A stretch of DNA of 64,000 nucleotides from Paraburkholderia rhizosphaerae (lineage in GTDB: Bacteria; Pseudomonadota; Gammaproteobacteria; Burkholderiales; Burkholderiaceae), in contig NZ_SORE01000012.1 in assembly GCF_004366595.1 (NCBI RefSeq), positions 124,001-188,000 of the forward strand. The letters are read 5' to 3'. Below are positions 17,597 to 27,746 of this stretch, piece by piece (the first letter of the stretch is position 1; the number at the start of each line of letters is the position of its first letter). A program made the position numbers and the translations under genes. The notes under the pieces were generated by a model, which made no database searches, was not told the origin of the DNA, and saw nothing but the letters and a program-made list of their open reading frames with translations.

Positions 17597-19891
17597 TCAG
17601 TGCAGTTGCCGGTAGATCTGCTCGGCCAGCGCGCGCGAAATACCTTCGACACTCGCCAGATCGTCGACACTCGCCGCCACCACGCCACGCAAGCCGCCGA
17701 AGCGCGCCAGCAGCCGCTGGCGGCGTTTCGCGCCGACGCCTTCAAGTTCCTCGAGACGCGACGTCTGGCGCGTCTTCGCGCGTTTCGCGCGCATGCCGGT
17801 AATCGCGAAGCGGTGCGCCTCGTCGCGGATCTGCGCGACCAGCATCAGCGCCGCGCTTTCCTTGCCCAGCTCGAGCGCCGTGCGGCCGTCGGCGAACACC
17901 AACGTTTCGAGCCCGACCTTGCGTCCCTCGCCTTTCGCGACGCCGACCAGCATCCCGAGATCGAGCCCCAGTTCATTGAACACCTGACGCGCAATTTCGA
18001 CCTGGCCCTTGCCGCCGTCGATCAACACGATGTTCGGCAATGTGCCGCCCGCGGCGACGGGTTCCGCCGCATCCGGCGTGACGAGCGGGTCGGCGGCCGC
18101 TTCGGCCTGCAAGGTCGTCGCTTCGTCGACCGCATTCGCGGCGGCCTGCGCCACCATTTTCTCGTAGCGGCGCGTCAGCACCTGACGCATCGCCGCGTAG
18201 TCATCGCCTGGGGTGATGCCGGTGATGTTGTAGCGCCGGTATTCCGACGACTGCATCTTGTGATGGTGATACACAACGCACGACGCCTGCGTCGCCTCGC
18301 CCATCGTATGGCTGATGTCGAAGCATTCGATGCGCAACTGCGCGAGGTCTTCGCATTCGAGCGCGAGCGTGTCGGCGAGCGCGCGCGTACGCGCCTGCTG
18401 CGAACCCTGTTCGGACAGCAGACGCGCGAGCGCGAGCCGCGCGTTCTGCTCGGCCATCGCGAGCCACGCGCGCTTCTGGCCTTGCGGCTGACGCAGCACC
18501 GTCACCTTGTGACCCGCCTGTTCAATCAGCAGATCGACGAGTTCGCGGTTCGCCGGCGCGTGGCTGACGACCAGCACCGGTGGCACGCGGTTGCCGAGAT
18601 AGTGCTGGGCGATAAACGCTTCGAGCACTTCGGATTCGATGCCCGGTGTGCGCGAGCGAGCGAGCGCCGTCCCGTTGCCGGCCGCGGCGGCGGAAGTGAC
18701 AGCATCGTCGGCAGCGGTCGATGCCGCGGAAGGCATCGCGTCGTCGTCGGCAGCAGTTGACGAGTCATCGTCCGCGTTCGCGTCGTCCTGGTCCGAAAGG
18801 TCCCTGTTTGTGCTGCCCGCGACTTCGGTATGCGACGTGTCGTCGTCGGCGGATTCGCGCTCGCTGTTCAACGCCCGCATGTCGAGCGGCGCAACGCCGG
18901 TATGCGTCTCGGCGGGCGCGGCCGACGCGAAGTCTTGCGCCGCCCCGTCGTCCGCGTCATCGTCATCGTCGTCGAGCGTGCCTTCCTCGACCGCCAGCGC
19001 GCTTTCGACATGCGCCGGAAAGTACGCCTTGTCGCCCAGATGCCGCCCGCCGCGCACCATCGCGAGATTCACGCAGACGCGTCCACCGAGCGCGACGACC
19101 GCGAGAATATCGACATCGCTATCGCCGCCGACCTCGATCGCCTGCTGGTGCAGCACCGTCGACAGCGAGCTCATCTGGTTACGCACCGCCGCCGCCTGCT
19201 CGAACTTCAACTCGGCCGCGAACGCGTGCATCTTCTGCTCGAGCTCGCTCATCACCTCCGACTGGCGCCCAAGCAGAAACCGCGATGCGTTCGACACATC
19301 GCGCGCGTAGTCTTCCTCGTTGATCGCGCCGACGCACGGCGCGGTGCAACGACCGATCTGATGCAGCAAACACGGCCTCGTGCGGTTGTTGAACACCGAG
19401 TCTTCGCAGGTGCGCAACTGAAACACGCGCTGCAGGATCTGGATGCTTTCGCGCACCGCCCACGCGCTCGGAAACGGTCCGAAATACTGGTTCTTCTTAT
19501 CGACCGCGCCGCGGTAATACGCCATGCGCGGAAACTGATGACCGGTCAGCTTCAGGTACGGATACGACTTGTCATCGCGAAACAGGATGTTGTAGCGCGG
19601 CGCCAGCGCCTTGATCAGGTTGTTTTCAAGCAGCAGCGCTTCCGCTTCGGAGCGTGTCGCGGTGGTTTCGATACGCGCGATGCGCGTAACCATCATCGCG
19701 ATACGCGGCGATAGCAGCGTCTTCGTGAAGTAGCTCGACACGCGCTTTTTCAGGTCGCGCGCCTTGCCGACGTACAGCACCGCGCCAGTCGCATCGTAGT
19801 AGCGATAAACGCCGGGCAGATGCGGTAATTGCGCGAGCACTTTTTTCGGCTCGAAGACGTCGGCAGTATCGGAAGCGTCAGAGTGGGCCAT
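17597..19891 (-). CDS. uvrC: Excinuclease ABC subunit C with a long acidic insertion
   Basis: UvrC makes both incisions in nucleotide excision repair with UvrA and UvrB. The order is normal: GIY-YIG nuclease domain (about 22-100, with GVYRYYD and LYVGKA), a Cys-rich segment ([21 protein letters not shown]), the UVR motif that binds UvrB (about 213-245), the RNase H-like second nuclease (starting near [10 protein letters not shown], with LIDGGKGQ), and a C-terminal helix-hairpin-helix pair. At 764 residues it is about 150 longer than E. coli UvrC. Most of the excess is an Asp/Ala-rich stretch at residues 300-415, with a smaller insert after residue 600. Confidence 0.96.
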   Translation of the reverse strand: MAHSDASDTADVFEPKKVLAQLPHLPGVYRYYDATGAVLYVGKARDLKKRVSSYFTKTLLSPRIAMMVTRIARIETTATRSEAEALLLENNLIKALAPRYNILFRDDKSYPYLKLTGHQFPRMAYYRGAVDKKNQYFGPFPSAWAVRESIQILQRVFQLRTCEDSVFNNRTRPCLLHQIGRCTAPCVGAINEEDYARDVSNASRFLLGRQSEVMSELEQKMHAFAAELKFEQAAAVRNQMSSLSTVLHQQAIEVGGDSDVDILAVVALGGRVCVNLAMVRGGRHLGDKAYFPAHVESALAVEEGTLDDDDDDADDGAAQDFASAAPAETHTGVAPLDMRALNSERESADDDTSHTEVAGSTNRDLSDQDDANADDDSSTAADDDAMPSAASTAADDAVTSAAAAGNGTALARSRTPGIESEVLEAFIAQHYLGNRVPPVLVVSHAPANRELVDLLIEQAGHKVTVLRQPQGQKRAWLAMAEQNARLALARLLSEQGSQQARTRALADTLALECEDLAQLRIECFDISHTMGEATQASCVVYHHHKMQSSEYRRYNITGITPGDDYAAMRQVLTRRYEKMVAQAAANAVDEATTLQAEAAADPLVTPDAAEPVAAGGTLPNIVLIDGGKGQVEIARQVFNELGLDLGMLVGVAKGEGRKVGLETLVFADGRTALELGKESAALMLVAQIRDEAHRFAITGMRAKRAKTRQTSRLEELEGVGAKRRQRLLARFGGLRGVVAASVDDLASVEGISRALAEQIYRQLH

Positions 19892-20044
19892 GCAGAATTA
19901 GACTGGAAGCGGCGCTTTGCGGGGAAAAATCAGTCGATAAACAGCAGAGTAGACCGGTCTTGCGCGGAAACGCTGCATTAAAATCGCCAGTTTAGAACAT
20001 TCCGATCATGCCGCGCCTACTCAAAGTCCACAGGCCCTGCCGCC

Positions 20045-21316
20045 ATGTCCGCTGCCTCCCGCGCTGTCGTCTGCAACGCATCCCGAACCCCGCGCGCGGC
20101 GCGCAAGCCGCTCGCGCAGCCCGACGCGCAACCTGAATTGCATGCGCCGGACGACACGACGATCGCCTGCGATATCTTTTGCGCGGTGATCGACAACTTC
20201 GGCGACATCGGTGTCTGCTGGCGCCTCGCGCGCCAGCTTGCAGCGGAACACGGTTGGCAAGTGCGCCTGTTCGTCGACGATCTGCGCGCGTTTCACGCGC
20301 TGTGTCCGGTCATCGACACCGGTCTCGCACGCCAGAGCGCGCAAGGCATCGTCGTCGAACATTGGCGCGAGCCCACGCACGCGGGCGATACGCTCGAAGT
20401 GGCCGATGTGGTGATCGAAGCGTTCGCCTGCGAACTGCCGCCGGTCTACGTCGCCGCGATGGCCCGCCGCGCGCGCGCGCCGGTGTGGCTGAACCTCGAC
20501 TATCTGAGCGCGGAAGACTGGGTCGCGGATTTCCATTTGCGGCCATCGCCGCATCCGCGTTATCCGCTCGTGAAGACCTTTTTCTTTCCGGGACTCGCGC
20601 CCGGTACCGGCGGCGTGCTGAAAGAACATGATCTCGACGCGCAACGCGCGGCGTTCGACGCGTCGGAATCCGTGCGCGCCGCATGGTGGCGCGATAGGGT
20701 CGGCGCCCCGCTGCCCACCGCCGACACGACCGTAATCTCGCTTTTCGCGTACGAAAACCCGGCCGTCGATGCGCTGCTCGAACAATGGCGCGACTCGGCC
20801 AGTCCAATCGTGCTGCTGGTGCCCGAAGGACGAATTTCGGGCGCTCTCGCCCGTTTTTTCAGCCTGCCGTCGTTCGCCGCGGGCACGCATGCGCAACGCG
20901 GCAACCTCGCCGCCCATGCGCTCGCGTTCACGGACCAATCCGGCTACGACCGCCTGCTATGGGCGAGCGACCTGAACTTCGTGCGTGGCGAAGATTCCTT
21001 CGTGCGCGCGCAGTGGGCCGCGCGCCCATTCGTCTGGCACATCTATCCGCAAGCGGACGACGCGCACCTGCCCAAACTCGACGCCGCGCTCGCGCACTAC
21101 GCGCGCTCGCTACCCACTGCTGCGCGCGACGCGCTGACGCGCTTCTGGCACGCGTGGAACGGCGTAGGCGCGCCTGACTGGGCCACGCTGTGGGCCGATT
21201 TCTCGCGCCATCGGCCCGCACTGACCGCGCGCGCAACGCAATGGGCGCACGAACTTGCACGCGCCGGGGATCTCGCCGGAAATCTGGCCCGATTCGCAAA
21301 AACTCAGCTAAAATAA
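20045..21316 (+). CDS. earP: EF-P arginine rhamnosyltransferase
   Basis: EarP (formerly DUF2331) moves rhamnose from dTDP-rhamnose to an arginine of elongation factor P. The core begins CDIFCAVIDNFGDIGVCWRL, the family hallmark with its catalytic Asp, and includes LNLDYLSAEDWV and, near the end, the donor-binding RGEDSFVRAQWA. The first 35-40 residues are Ala/Arg/Pro-rich and not conserved, so a later start is possible. efp follows 224 bases downstream on the same strand and has arginine at the modified position, which supports the assignment. Confidence 0.95.
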   Translation: MSAASRAVVCNASRTPRAARKPLAQPDAQPELHAPDDTTIACDIFCAVIDNFGDIGVCWRLARQLAAEHGWQVRLFVDDLRAFHALCPVIDTGLARQSAQGIVVEHWREPTHAGDTLEVADVVIEAFACELPPVYVAAMARRARAPVWLNLDYLSAEDWVADFHLRPSPHPRYPLVKTFFFPGLAPGTGGVLKEHDLDAQRAAFDASESVRAAWWRDRVGAPLPTADTTVISLFAYENPAVDALLEQWRDSASPIVLLVPEGRISGALARFFSLPSFAAGTHAQRGNLAAHALAFTDQSGYDRLLWASDLNFVRGEDSFVRAQWAARPFVWHIYPQADDAHLPKLDAALAHYARSLPTAARDALTRFWHAWNGVGAPDWATLWADFSRHRPALTARATQWAHELARAGDLAGNLARFAKTQLK

Positions 21317-21540
21317 ACGGTTAGCCAACGGCCGCCATTTCAGACGCGGCACCGCTATAGGCCCAAGCGCATCGGCGCGGGCATCCCGTGCGGTTTCATC
21401 CGAATTTCCTCTGCATCGGGTAAAACACCGGCAACGGCTGCGGGCAGCGCCCACGGATGCCGTGCGCCACGGCGTACGCAAATGGAATACGCCATACAGC
21501 AAGCAACGTTGAAGCACATTATTTCGTACAGGACAGTTTT

Positions 21541-22098
21541 ATGAAGATCGCTCAAGAACTCCGCACCGGCAACGTCGTGATGATCGGCAACGACGCGATG
21601 GTCGTGCAGAAGGCCGAATACAACAAGTCGGGCCGCAACTCGGCTGTCGTCAAGATGAAGTTCAAGAACCTGCTGACGGGCGCAGGCATGGAAACGGTCT
21701 ATAAGGCCGACGACAAGTTCGACGTCGTCGTGCTCGACCGCAAGGAAGTGACCTACTCGTACTTTGCAGACCCGATGTACGTGTTCATGGACGCCGACTA
21801 CAACCAGTTTGAAGTCGAAGCGGAAATGATGGGCGACGCGCTGAACTATCTGCAGGACGGGATGGCGTGCGAAGTGGTTTTCTACAACGACAAGGCGATT
21901 TCGGTCGAACTGCCGACCACGGTGGTCCGCGAAATTATTTACACGGAACCGGCCGTCAAGGGCGATACGTCGTCGGGCAAGGTGCTGAAGAACGCGAAGC
22001 TGAACACCGGTTTCGAATTGCAAGTGCCGCTTTTCTGCAACATCGGCGACAAGATCGAAATCGATACGCGCACGCACGAATACCGCAGCCGCGCGTAA
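21541..22098 (+). CDS. efp: Elongation factor P (Arg32 type)
   Basis: EF-P relieves ribosome stalling at polyproline. The 185-residue protein starts at the ATG at 21541 ([11 protein letters not shown]), and the longer frame upstream is not conserved. The loop of domain I reads NKSGRNSA with Arg32 at its tip, the residue that EarP rhamnosylates; lysine-type EF-P has Lys here and uses EpmA/EpmB instead. The C-terminal signature [17 protein letters not shown] is normal. It sits just after earP, and a terminator follows. Confidence 0.97.
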   Translation: MKIAQELRTGNVVMIGNDAMVVQKAEYNKSGRNSAVVKMKFKNLLTGAGMETVYKADDKFDVVVLDRKEVTYSYFADPMYVFMDADYNQFEVEAEMMGDALNYLQDGMACEVVFYNDKAISVELPTTVVREIIYTEPAVKGDTSSGKVLKNAKLNTGFELQVPLFCNIGDKIEIDTRTHEYRSRA

Positions 22099-22151
22099 GG
22101 AAAGCGTAGGCTTCACTCAAGAGCGGCGCCCTACCTGGGCGCGGTTTCGCA

Positions 22152-22180
22152 AAAGCGTCCAATTTGGGCGCTTTTTCTTT
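22152..22180 (+). terminator. Intrinsic terminator of efp
   Basis: aaagcgtcc (22152-22160) pairs with gggcgcttt (22166-22174) through one G-U pair, with a 5-base loop, followed by a T-rich run. It lies 54 bases after the efp stop codon. Confidence 0.88.
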
Positions 22181-22390
22181 TTTCCGCGACCGTGTATGGT
22201 GGTGGAAATCTTTACCGGAAATTTATGCAAATTTGCGCAGGCTATCGCGGACAAACTCGTCCGTTCAAACGTCAGCGCATTGATTCTGCAGCACATTCGG
22301 TATCTGGCACGCCCTCTGCTTCTCAGCTAGGCAGCCGTCCGGGTTTCCATTTCAATCTGCCCGGGCGGTTCATTGAACAGGGAGGTGTCA

Positions 22391-22597
22391 ATGAACAACG
22401 ACATTGCTGAAGGCAAATGGAAGCAGATGATCGGTAAGGCGAAAACCGCGTGGGGCGAACTGACCGACGATGAGCTGACAAAGGCGGAAGGTCGCGCGGA
22501 CAGGCTAACCGGACTGATTCAGGAGCGTTACGGCAAGACCCGCGACGAGGCGGAGCGCGAAGTGCGCCGCTTCTTCGATGCAAACCGGGATCTGTAG
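22391..22597 (+). CDS. CsbD-like stress-response protein
   Basis: A 68-residue protein of the CsbD family. It begins MNNDIAEGKWKQMIGKAKTAW and continues with WGELTDDEL, KAEGRADRL and a helical C-terminus, all typical. The family is induced by general stress in many bacteria, but the molecular role is not known. The ATG at 22391 is fixed by an excellent ribosome-binding site, GGAGGTG at 22381-22387. It stands alone between efp and a response-regulator gene. A 16-base AT-rich palindrome (AAATTT-atgc-AAATTT, 22219-22234) lies upstream and may be part of its promoter. Confidence 0.9.
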   Translation: MNNDIAEGKWKQMIGKAKTAWGELTDDELTKAEGRADRLTGLIQERYGKTRDEAEREVRRFFDANRDL

Positions 22598-22859
22598 CCG
22601 CATTCATGCAGTGACCCCGTGCGCGCGGCCGGTTGTGCCGCGTGTGACGATCAAGCCGCGCGCGCACGGGCAAAAGCAGAAACGCAACCGCGGCACGCAG
22701 GGTCCATGAGCGTTAGTGGAGACAACAGGATTAGAAAACATGCGTCGAATCGCCGGGCGGTGAAGTTAAAACGTCAGCACCGGCCCTTATCGTGCCCGAA
22801 CGCGTCCAGAACGCTGACGCCCCGGGGGTTTCCGTTCATTTGAAAAAATTGCGCTCGTT

Positions 22860-24242
22860 ATGCCACATGCCCTGATTGTCGAAGACGATCCCAATAGCCT
22901 GTCCGGTCTGTCGGCGATCCTCGCTGCCGACGGCTTCTCGGTCGACACCGCGATCACGCTTGCCGAAGCGCGCGCCGCGCTGTCCCGGTTTATCCCGGAC
23001 GTCGTGCTCGTCGACCTGAATCTGCCGGACGGCAGCGGCCTCGATCTGCTGCAGCATCTGCCGGTGCAGCCGCCAGGCGGCGCATTGCCGGTCATCGTAA
23101 TGACGGGCAATGCGACTGTCGAAAGCGCGATCGAAGGCTTGCGGCACGGCATCTGGGACTATCTGCTCAAACCCGTGAATATCCCGCGTCTGCGCAGCCT
23201 GCTCGCGCGCATTCCGCGTCCGTACGAACTGACCGAGGAAGTGCAGACGCTGCGCGCGAAGCTGCGTCAGATGGGCCGCTTCGGTCCGATGATCGGCCGC
23301 AGCGGCGCGATCCAGCACATCTATGACACGATCGAGCAGGTCGCGCCGACCGAAGCCGCCGTGCTGATCTCCGGCGAAGCGGGCACCGGCAAGGAGGTCG
23401 CGGCACGCACGCTGCACGAAATGAGCCGGCGGCGCAAAGGTCCGTTTATCGTGTTCGACTGCCGCGCAGCAGCGTCCGTCGGCGGCGGACGGCCGCTCGA
23501 TAGCCTGCTGTTCGGCCACGAGCGCGGCGCGTTCAGCGGCGCCGAGCAACGCGAGCCGGGCCTGTTCGAACAGGCGAGCGGCGGCACGCTGTTTATCGAC
23601 GAAATCGCGCTGCTGCCGCGCGCGCAGCAGGAGTCGCTGTTGCGCGCGCTCGATTCGCAGACCTTCATGCGGGTCGGCGGCACGAATCAGGTGGTGACGG
23701 ATTTCCGGCTGATCGCGTCGACGCGCAAGGTGCCGCGCGCCGCGGTCGCGGACGGTTCGTTGCATGAAGACCTCGGCTTGCGCCTCGAAGCGGCCGCGCT
23801 GTCGCTGCCGCCGCTGCGCGAACGCGGCGACGACCCGGCGTTGTTCGCCCAATCACTGGTCGATGAGTTGAACCGCGAAGCGAACGCGCGCGGCATCGCC
23901 GATGCGACGAAGCTAACCACGCCGAACTTCCTGCGCGAGTGCCTCGCGTACGAATGGCCGGGCAATGTGCGCGAATTGCATGAGCGTGTGCGGCGCGCGT
24001 ATCAGGCGTCAGGCGATGTGCTCGAGACGCTGCGCGCCGATGAGACACACGGCATCGGTGGACGTGATCTGAACGGGGGCCGCGTGCAGGTGACGGTCGG
24101 CACGCCGCTCGCGGACGTCGAGGAGATGCTGATTCGCGCGACGCTGGACGCGGTCGGCGGCACACGGCATCGCGCCGCATCGCTGCTCGGTATTAGTCCG
24201 AAGACGCTGTATAACAAGCTGCAGCGGATGCGGTTGAATTGA
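22860..24242 (+). CDS. Sigma-54-dependent response regulator (NtrC family)
   Basis: A 460-residue transcription factor with three parts. The receiver domain (about 1-120) has ALIVEDD, VDLNLP with the phospho-acceptor Asp, and KPVN. The AAA+ domain (about 140-375) has Walker A GEAGTGKE, the sigma-54-contact loop GAFSGA and Walker B GTLFIDEI. The C-terminal Fis-type helix-turn-helix ends HRAASLLGISPKTLYNKLQ. The first AAA+ motif region (FDCRAAASVGG) departs somewhat from the usual NCAAIP pattern. No sensor kinase gene is adjacent, so its partner and targets are unknown. A terminator closes the gene. Confidence 0.93.
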   Translation: MPHALIVEDDPNSLSGLSAILAADGFSVDTAITLAEARAALSRFIPDVVLVDLNLPDGSGLDLLQHLPVQPPGGALPVIVMTGNATVESAIEGLRHGIWDYLLKPVNIPRLRSLLARIPRPYELTEEVQTLRAKLRQMGRFGPMIGRSGAIQHIYDTIEQVAPTEAAVLISGEAGTGKEVAARTLHEMSRRRKGPFIVFDCRAAASVGGGRPLDSLLFGHERGAFSGAEQREPGLFEQASGGTLFIDEIALLPRAQQESLLRALDSQTFMRVGGTNQVVTDFRLIASTRKVPRAAVADGSLHEDLGLRLEAAALSLPPLRERGDDPALFAQSLVDELNREANARGIADATKLTTPNFLRECLAYEWPGNVRELHERVRRAYQASGDVLETLRADETHGIGGRDLNGGRVQVTVGTPLADVEEMLIRATLDAVGGTRHRAASLLGISPKTLYNKLQRMRLN

Positions 24243-24263
24243 TGCGTGTGCGGGTCGGATGAA

Positions 24264-24300
24264 ACAAAGGCGCAAGCGTGTTGCTTGCGCCTTTGTTTTT
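24264..24300. terminator. Bidirectional terminator between response regulator and nagZ
   Basis: acaaaggcgcaagc (24264-24277) pairs perfectly with gcttgcgcctttgt (24283-24296), followed by TTTT. The complementary strand also ends in a T-rich stretch, so it can serve the convergent nagZ operon as well. Confidence 0.93.
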
Positions 24301-24391
24301 CAGGTGCTTTAGATGCGCGCTCTCGCCGATCCCGGCATCGACCGCGTTTGCGTCACGTTTCAGTTCCAGTTAAACCCCAGTCACCCTTCTT

Positions 24392-25420
24392 TCACGCGAA
24401 TGCGTCGCGCAACAGCGCTTGCGCCTGCCGATACTCCGGCTCGTCAATCAGTTTGTCCCAGATCGGCGCCTTGCCGCGCGAGCGCATCCGCTTGATGCGC
24501 CGGCGCGATGCCTTCGACGGTTTGACGCGCAGCGCGTCGAGCACCTTGCCGGCTTCTTCCGGCTGATTGCAGATCAACACCATATCGCAGCCCGCTTCGA
24601 GCGCGGCCGTCGCCGCTTCGGTCAACGTGCCGCCCTGGCGCGCCGCTTCCATCGACAGATCGTCGCTGAAGATCGCGCCATTAAAGCCCAGTGCGCCGCG
24701 CAGAATTTCCTGCAACCACACACGCGAAAACCCGGCCGGCTTCGAATCGACCAGCGGATAGATCACGTGCGCGGGAATCACCGACGCGAGCGACATGCCG
24801 AGCCAATCGTACGGCGCGACGTCTTCGGCGAGTATCTCGTCGAGCGTGCGTTCGTCGACCGGCACCGCGACATGCGAATCGGCCTGCGCAAACCCGTGCC
24901 CCGGAAAATGCTTGCCGCAGTTCGCCATGCCGGCAAGCGCCAAGCCGTGATTCAGGCTCTTCGCGAGCATCGTGACGACGCGCGGATCGCGATGAAACGC
25001 GCGGTCGCCGATCACCTGTGAATGGCCGTAGTTCAGATCGAGCACCGGCGTGAAGCTCATATCGACTCCGCATGCGCGCAGTTCCGCTGCGAGGATGTAG
25101 CCGACCGCGGTCGCCACCTTCGTCGCGTGCAGCACATCGTCATCCCATAGCGCGCCGAGCTTGCCCATCGACGGCAGCACCGTGAAGCCATCGGTACGAA
25201 AGCGCTGTACGCGGCCGCCTTCGTGATCGACCGCGATCAGCAGGTCTTCGCGGACATCGCGAATCGCATCGGTCAGCGCAATTAACTGTGCGCGGCTTTC
25301 GAAGTGCCGCGCAAACAGAATCACACCGCCCGTCATTGGATGAGCGAGGCGGCGTTTGTCGGCGGCATTGAGCGTCTTGCCGGCGACGTCGAGCATGACC
25401 GGTCCAGGAGAGGTTTTCAT
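24392..25420 (-). CDS. nagZ: Beta-N-acetylhexosaminidase
   Basis: A family GH3 enzyme (342 residues) that removes N-acetylglucosamine from anhydro-muropeptides in cytoplasmic cell-wall recycling. The proton-donor loop KHFPGHG (Asp/His dyad with the following DSH) and the nucleophile in FSDDLSM are present, as is AVDHEGGRVQRF. The ATG at 25420 (MKTSPGPVMLDVAG) matches the family; the longer frame adds 16 basic residues. It is the last gene of the long minus-strand cluster, 96 bases after acpS. Confidence 0.95.
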   Translation of the reverse strand: MKTSPGPVMLDVAGKTLNAADKRRLAHPMTGGVILFARHFESRAQLIALTDAIRDVREDLLIAVDHEGGRVQRFRTDGFTVLPSMGKLGALWDDDVLHATKVATAVGYILAAELRACGVDMSFTPVLDLNYGHSQVIGDRAFHRDPRVVTMLAKSLNHGLALAGMANCGKHFPGHGFAQADSHVAVPVDERTLDEILAEDVAPYDWLGMSLASVIPAHVIYPLVDSKPAGFSRVWLQEILRGALGFNGAIFSDDLSMEAARQGGTLTEAATAALEAGCDMVLICNQPEEAGKVLDALRVKPSKASRRRIKRMRSRGKAPIWDKLIDEPEYRQAQALLRDAFA

Positions 25421-25516
25421 CGAGCGCAAATGGAAGAGAAAGACTGTCGAACGGCGCAACCGGCGCAAAGCGCCGCGCCGGAGAAATTCGGGTAGCGGGG
25501 ATGACCCGCGCGCTCG

Positions 25517-25915
25517 CTAATTGCCGGTCTCCGCAATCACGAACGACACCGCGTAGTCGCGTTCGTCGGAAAGCGTCACGCGTGCGGTGATCCCGCGCAC
25601 GGCGAGCCAGTCCGCGAGTTCACCGGATGCGACCACATACGGCCGGCCGTCGGCTTCGTTTAGCGTTTGCAGTGCGCGCCACGTCATCGGCCAGTGCATG
25701 CCGAGACCGATCGCTTTGGAGAACGCTTCTTTCACCGAGAAACGCGTCGCGAGATACGCGAGACCGCGCACCGCGGAACGCGCGTTGCGCGCGTGATAGA
25801 CACGCAGTTCGTCGGGCCCGAGCACCTTTTCCGCGAAGCGGCCGCCGGTGCGTTCCATTACCGCGGCTACGCGGCTTACCTGCACGACGTCAGTACCAAT
25901 GCCGTAGATCGCCAT
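25517..25915 (-). CDS. acpS: Holo-[acyl-carrier-protein] synthase
   Basis: AcpS attaches 4'-phosphopantetheine from CoA to the serine of acyl carrier protein. The 132-residue protein begins [16 protein letters not shown], with the Mg2+-binding Asp in GTD, and has [13 protein letters not shown] with the second acidic ligand. The ATG at 25915 is preferred to the adjoining GTG. It follows pdxJ by 17 bases, so the two are one transcript. Its substrate gene acpP lies in the same superoperon 14 kb upstream. Confidence 0.95.
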   Translation of the reverse strand: MAIYGIGTDVVQVSRVAAVMERTGGRFAEKVLGPDELRVYHARNARSAVRGLAYLATRFSVKEAFSKAIGLGMHWPMTWRALQTLNEADGRPYVVASGELADWLAVRGITARVTLSDERDYAVSFVIAETGN

Positions 25916-25932
25916 CACGCGCTCGCGTTGCG

Positions 25933-26697
25933 CTAAGCGCGTGCCGCAAGACGCGCGGCGACCATGATCGCCTTCATCTCGCGCACCGCGTTGTCCCAGC
26001 CGGCGAAGATTGCGTGTGCAACGATCGCATGGCCGATATTCAGCTCGACGATGCCTTCGATCGCCGCAATCTGCTGCACGTTTGTGTAGTGCAGACCGTG
26101 GCCGGCATTCACCTTGAGCCCGAGCGAGCGACCCAATTCGACGGCTTGAACGACACGTTCGTATTCGCGCTGTTGCGCGGCTTCGTCGTGCGCTTGCGCG
26201 TACTGGCCCGTGTGCAGTTCGATCACCGGGGCGCCCGCTTCATGCGCGGCGCGGATTTGCGTCTCTTGCGCATCGATGAAAAGCGACACGCGCGAGCCGA
26301 CATCCGCCAGCTGCTTGCACGCGGCGCGTACCGCGTCGAAGTGGCCGGCAACGTCGAGACCGCCTTCGGTGGTCAACTCCGCACGCTTTTCAGGCACCAG
26401 ACACACGTCGTGCGGACGCACCTCGCACGCGATGTCGAGCATTTCCTGCGTGACCGCGCATTCGAGATTCATCCGCGTCTTCAGTTGCGGACGCAACGCG
26501 CGCACGTCCGCGTCGACGATATGCCGGCGATCCTCGCGCAAATGCAGCGTGATCGCATCGGCGCCGGCCTCTTCAGCGGCCAGCGCCGCGCGGATCGGAT
26601 CAGGATAGGACGTGCCGCGCACATTGCGCAGCGTGGCGACGTGGTCGATATTGACGCCGAGGTCGATCACGTGGGGCGACGTGAGAAAGAAGCTCAT
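25933..26697 (-). CDS. pdxJ: Pyridoxine 5'-phosphate synthase
   Basis: A TIM-barrel enzyme (254 residues) that condenses 1-deoxyxylulose 5-phosphate with 3-amino-2-oxopropyl phosphate in vitamin B6 synthesis. Conserved stretches include [45 protein letters not shown] and [10 protein letters not shown]. The start ATG at 26697 overlaps the recO stop (ATGA), which indicates coupled translation; the longer frame upstream lies inside recO and is not coding. Confidence 0.96.
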   Translation of the reverse strand: MSFFLTSPHVIDLGVNIDHVATLRNVRGTSYPDPIRAALAAEEAGADAITLHLREDRRHIVDADVRALRPQLKTRMNLECAVTQEMLDIACEVRPHDVCLVPEKRAELTTEGGLDVAGHFDAVRAACKQLADVGSRVSLFIDAQETQIRAAHEAGAPVIELHTGQYAQAHDEAAQQREYERVVQAVELGRSLGLKVNAGHGLHYTNVQQIAAIEGIVELNIGHAIVAHAIFAGWDNAVREMKAIMVAARLAARA

Positions 26698-27746
26698 AGG
26701 TTCTGCAAGTCGATCAGGATCTGGCGCGTCGCGAGCGGCGTGCCGCCGAGGTACGTGTTGAGCAGGAAGCGCATCAGCGTCTTGCTTTGCGCAACCGTCT
26801 GCGCACGATGGTAATCGTCCTGCTCCATATCGAGCAAGGTCTGACCGGCTACGACCGGCCATTGCGCGGGCAGATCGTCGGACGCGTCGCGCACGCCGCG
26901 CTCCGGGTCGAACACATAACGGCCACCCGGCACGACCGGCTGGCCCGCGACTGTGCGGTTGAGCGCCATTGCGTAGCCGGTCTCGCGCAGCAGCACGCGC
27001 TCGAACGAACGCAGCACCTGCACCGGCGGCTCGTCGTGCGCAAGGCGCGTCAGCGTCACCACATAGTGATGGAAGAGTTGCGGATGCGGATCTTCGCGCG
27101 CGCAAAACTTGACCAGCAGTTCGTTCACGTAGAACCCGCAGAGCAGCGCGTCGCCGGCGAGCGGCAGCATGCCGCCAACCCATTCGGCGCCGGTCAGCGT
27201 GCGCATTTCCGATTTGCCGGTCCACGCGAGCGAGAGCGGCTGAAACGTCTGCAACACACCGCGCAGCGCCGAGTGCGGGCGCTTCGCGCCCTTCGCGATC
27301 AACGCGAGGCGGCCGTGGTCGCGCGACAGGACGTCGAGAATCAGGCTGGTTTCGCGATACGGGTAGCTGTGCAGAACGAATGCCGGCTGCTCGGAGACGC
27401 GGTATTCGGAAACCGGCGCGCGCGGCGTGCGGCGTGGGGTTTTCGTCGCGCGTCGTCCGCTTGCGGCCTCGTGGTCGTCGGGAGTGTCGGCTTGCTTGCT
27501 GGTCGATTTGGCGGCCGGCTTTTTGGCCTGCCCGCCCGGCTGACTACCCGCCGGATCGTTCGCTTCGAGCAGCGCTGCATCGGCGAAATCGTCACCGGGC
27601 GTGCGCGCGGTGGTGGACTTCTTCGGCGCGGCCCGTTTCGCGCGCGCACGCGCGGCGGGCCGCGCGTCATCGCGCGGCGCCGCCGGTTCCGCCGGATCAG
27701 GCTCGGCTTCGGGAGGCTGCGTCATCCATGCGTCATTCGTACCCAT
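26694..27746 (-). CDS. recO: DNA repair protein RecO with disordered N-terminal extension
   Basis: RecO helps load RecA onto SSB-coated DNA. The OB-fold begins only near residue 113 ([18 protein letters not shown]), and the helical C-terminal domain ends [12 protein letters not shown]. The first ~110 residues are rich in Ala, Pro, Lys and acidic residues and look disordered; a typical RecO has 230-260 residues in total. The start at 27746 lies inside the last codons of era; an ATG at 27725 just past the era stop is an alternative. The zinc-finger cysteines found in some RecO proteins are not evident. Confidence 0.93.
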   Translation of the reverse strand: MGTNDAWMTQPPEAEPDPAEPAAPRDDARPAARARAKRAAPKKSTTARTPGDDFADAALLEANDPAGSQPGGQAKKPAAKSTSKQADTPDDHEAASGRRATKTPRRTPRAPVSEYRVSEQPAFVLHSYPYRETSLILDVLSRDHGRLALIAKGAKRPHSALRGVLQTFQPLSLAWTGKSEMRTLTGAEWVGGMLPLAGDALLCGFYVNELLVKFCAREDPHPQLFHHYVVTLTRLAHDEPPVQVLRSFERVLLRETGYAMALNRTVAGQPVVPGGRYVFDPERGVRDASDDLPAQWPVVAGQTLLDMEQDDYHRAQTVAQSKTLMRFLLNTYLGGTPLATRQILIDLQNL

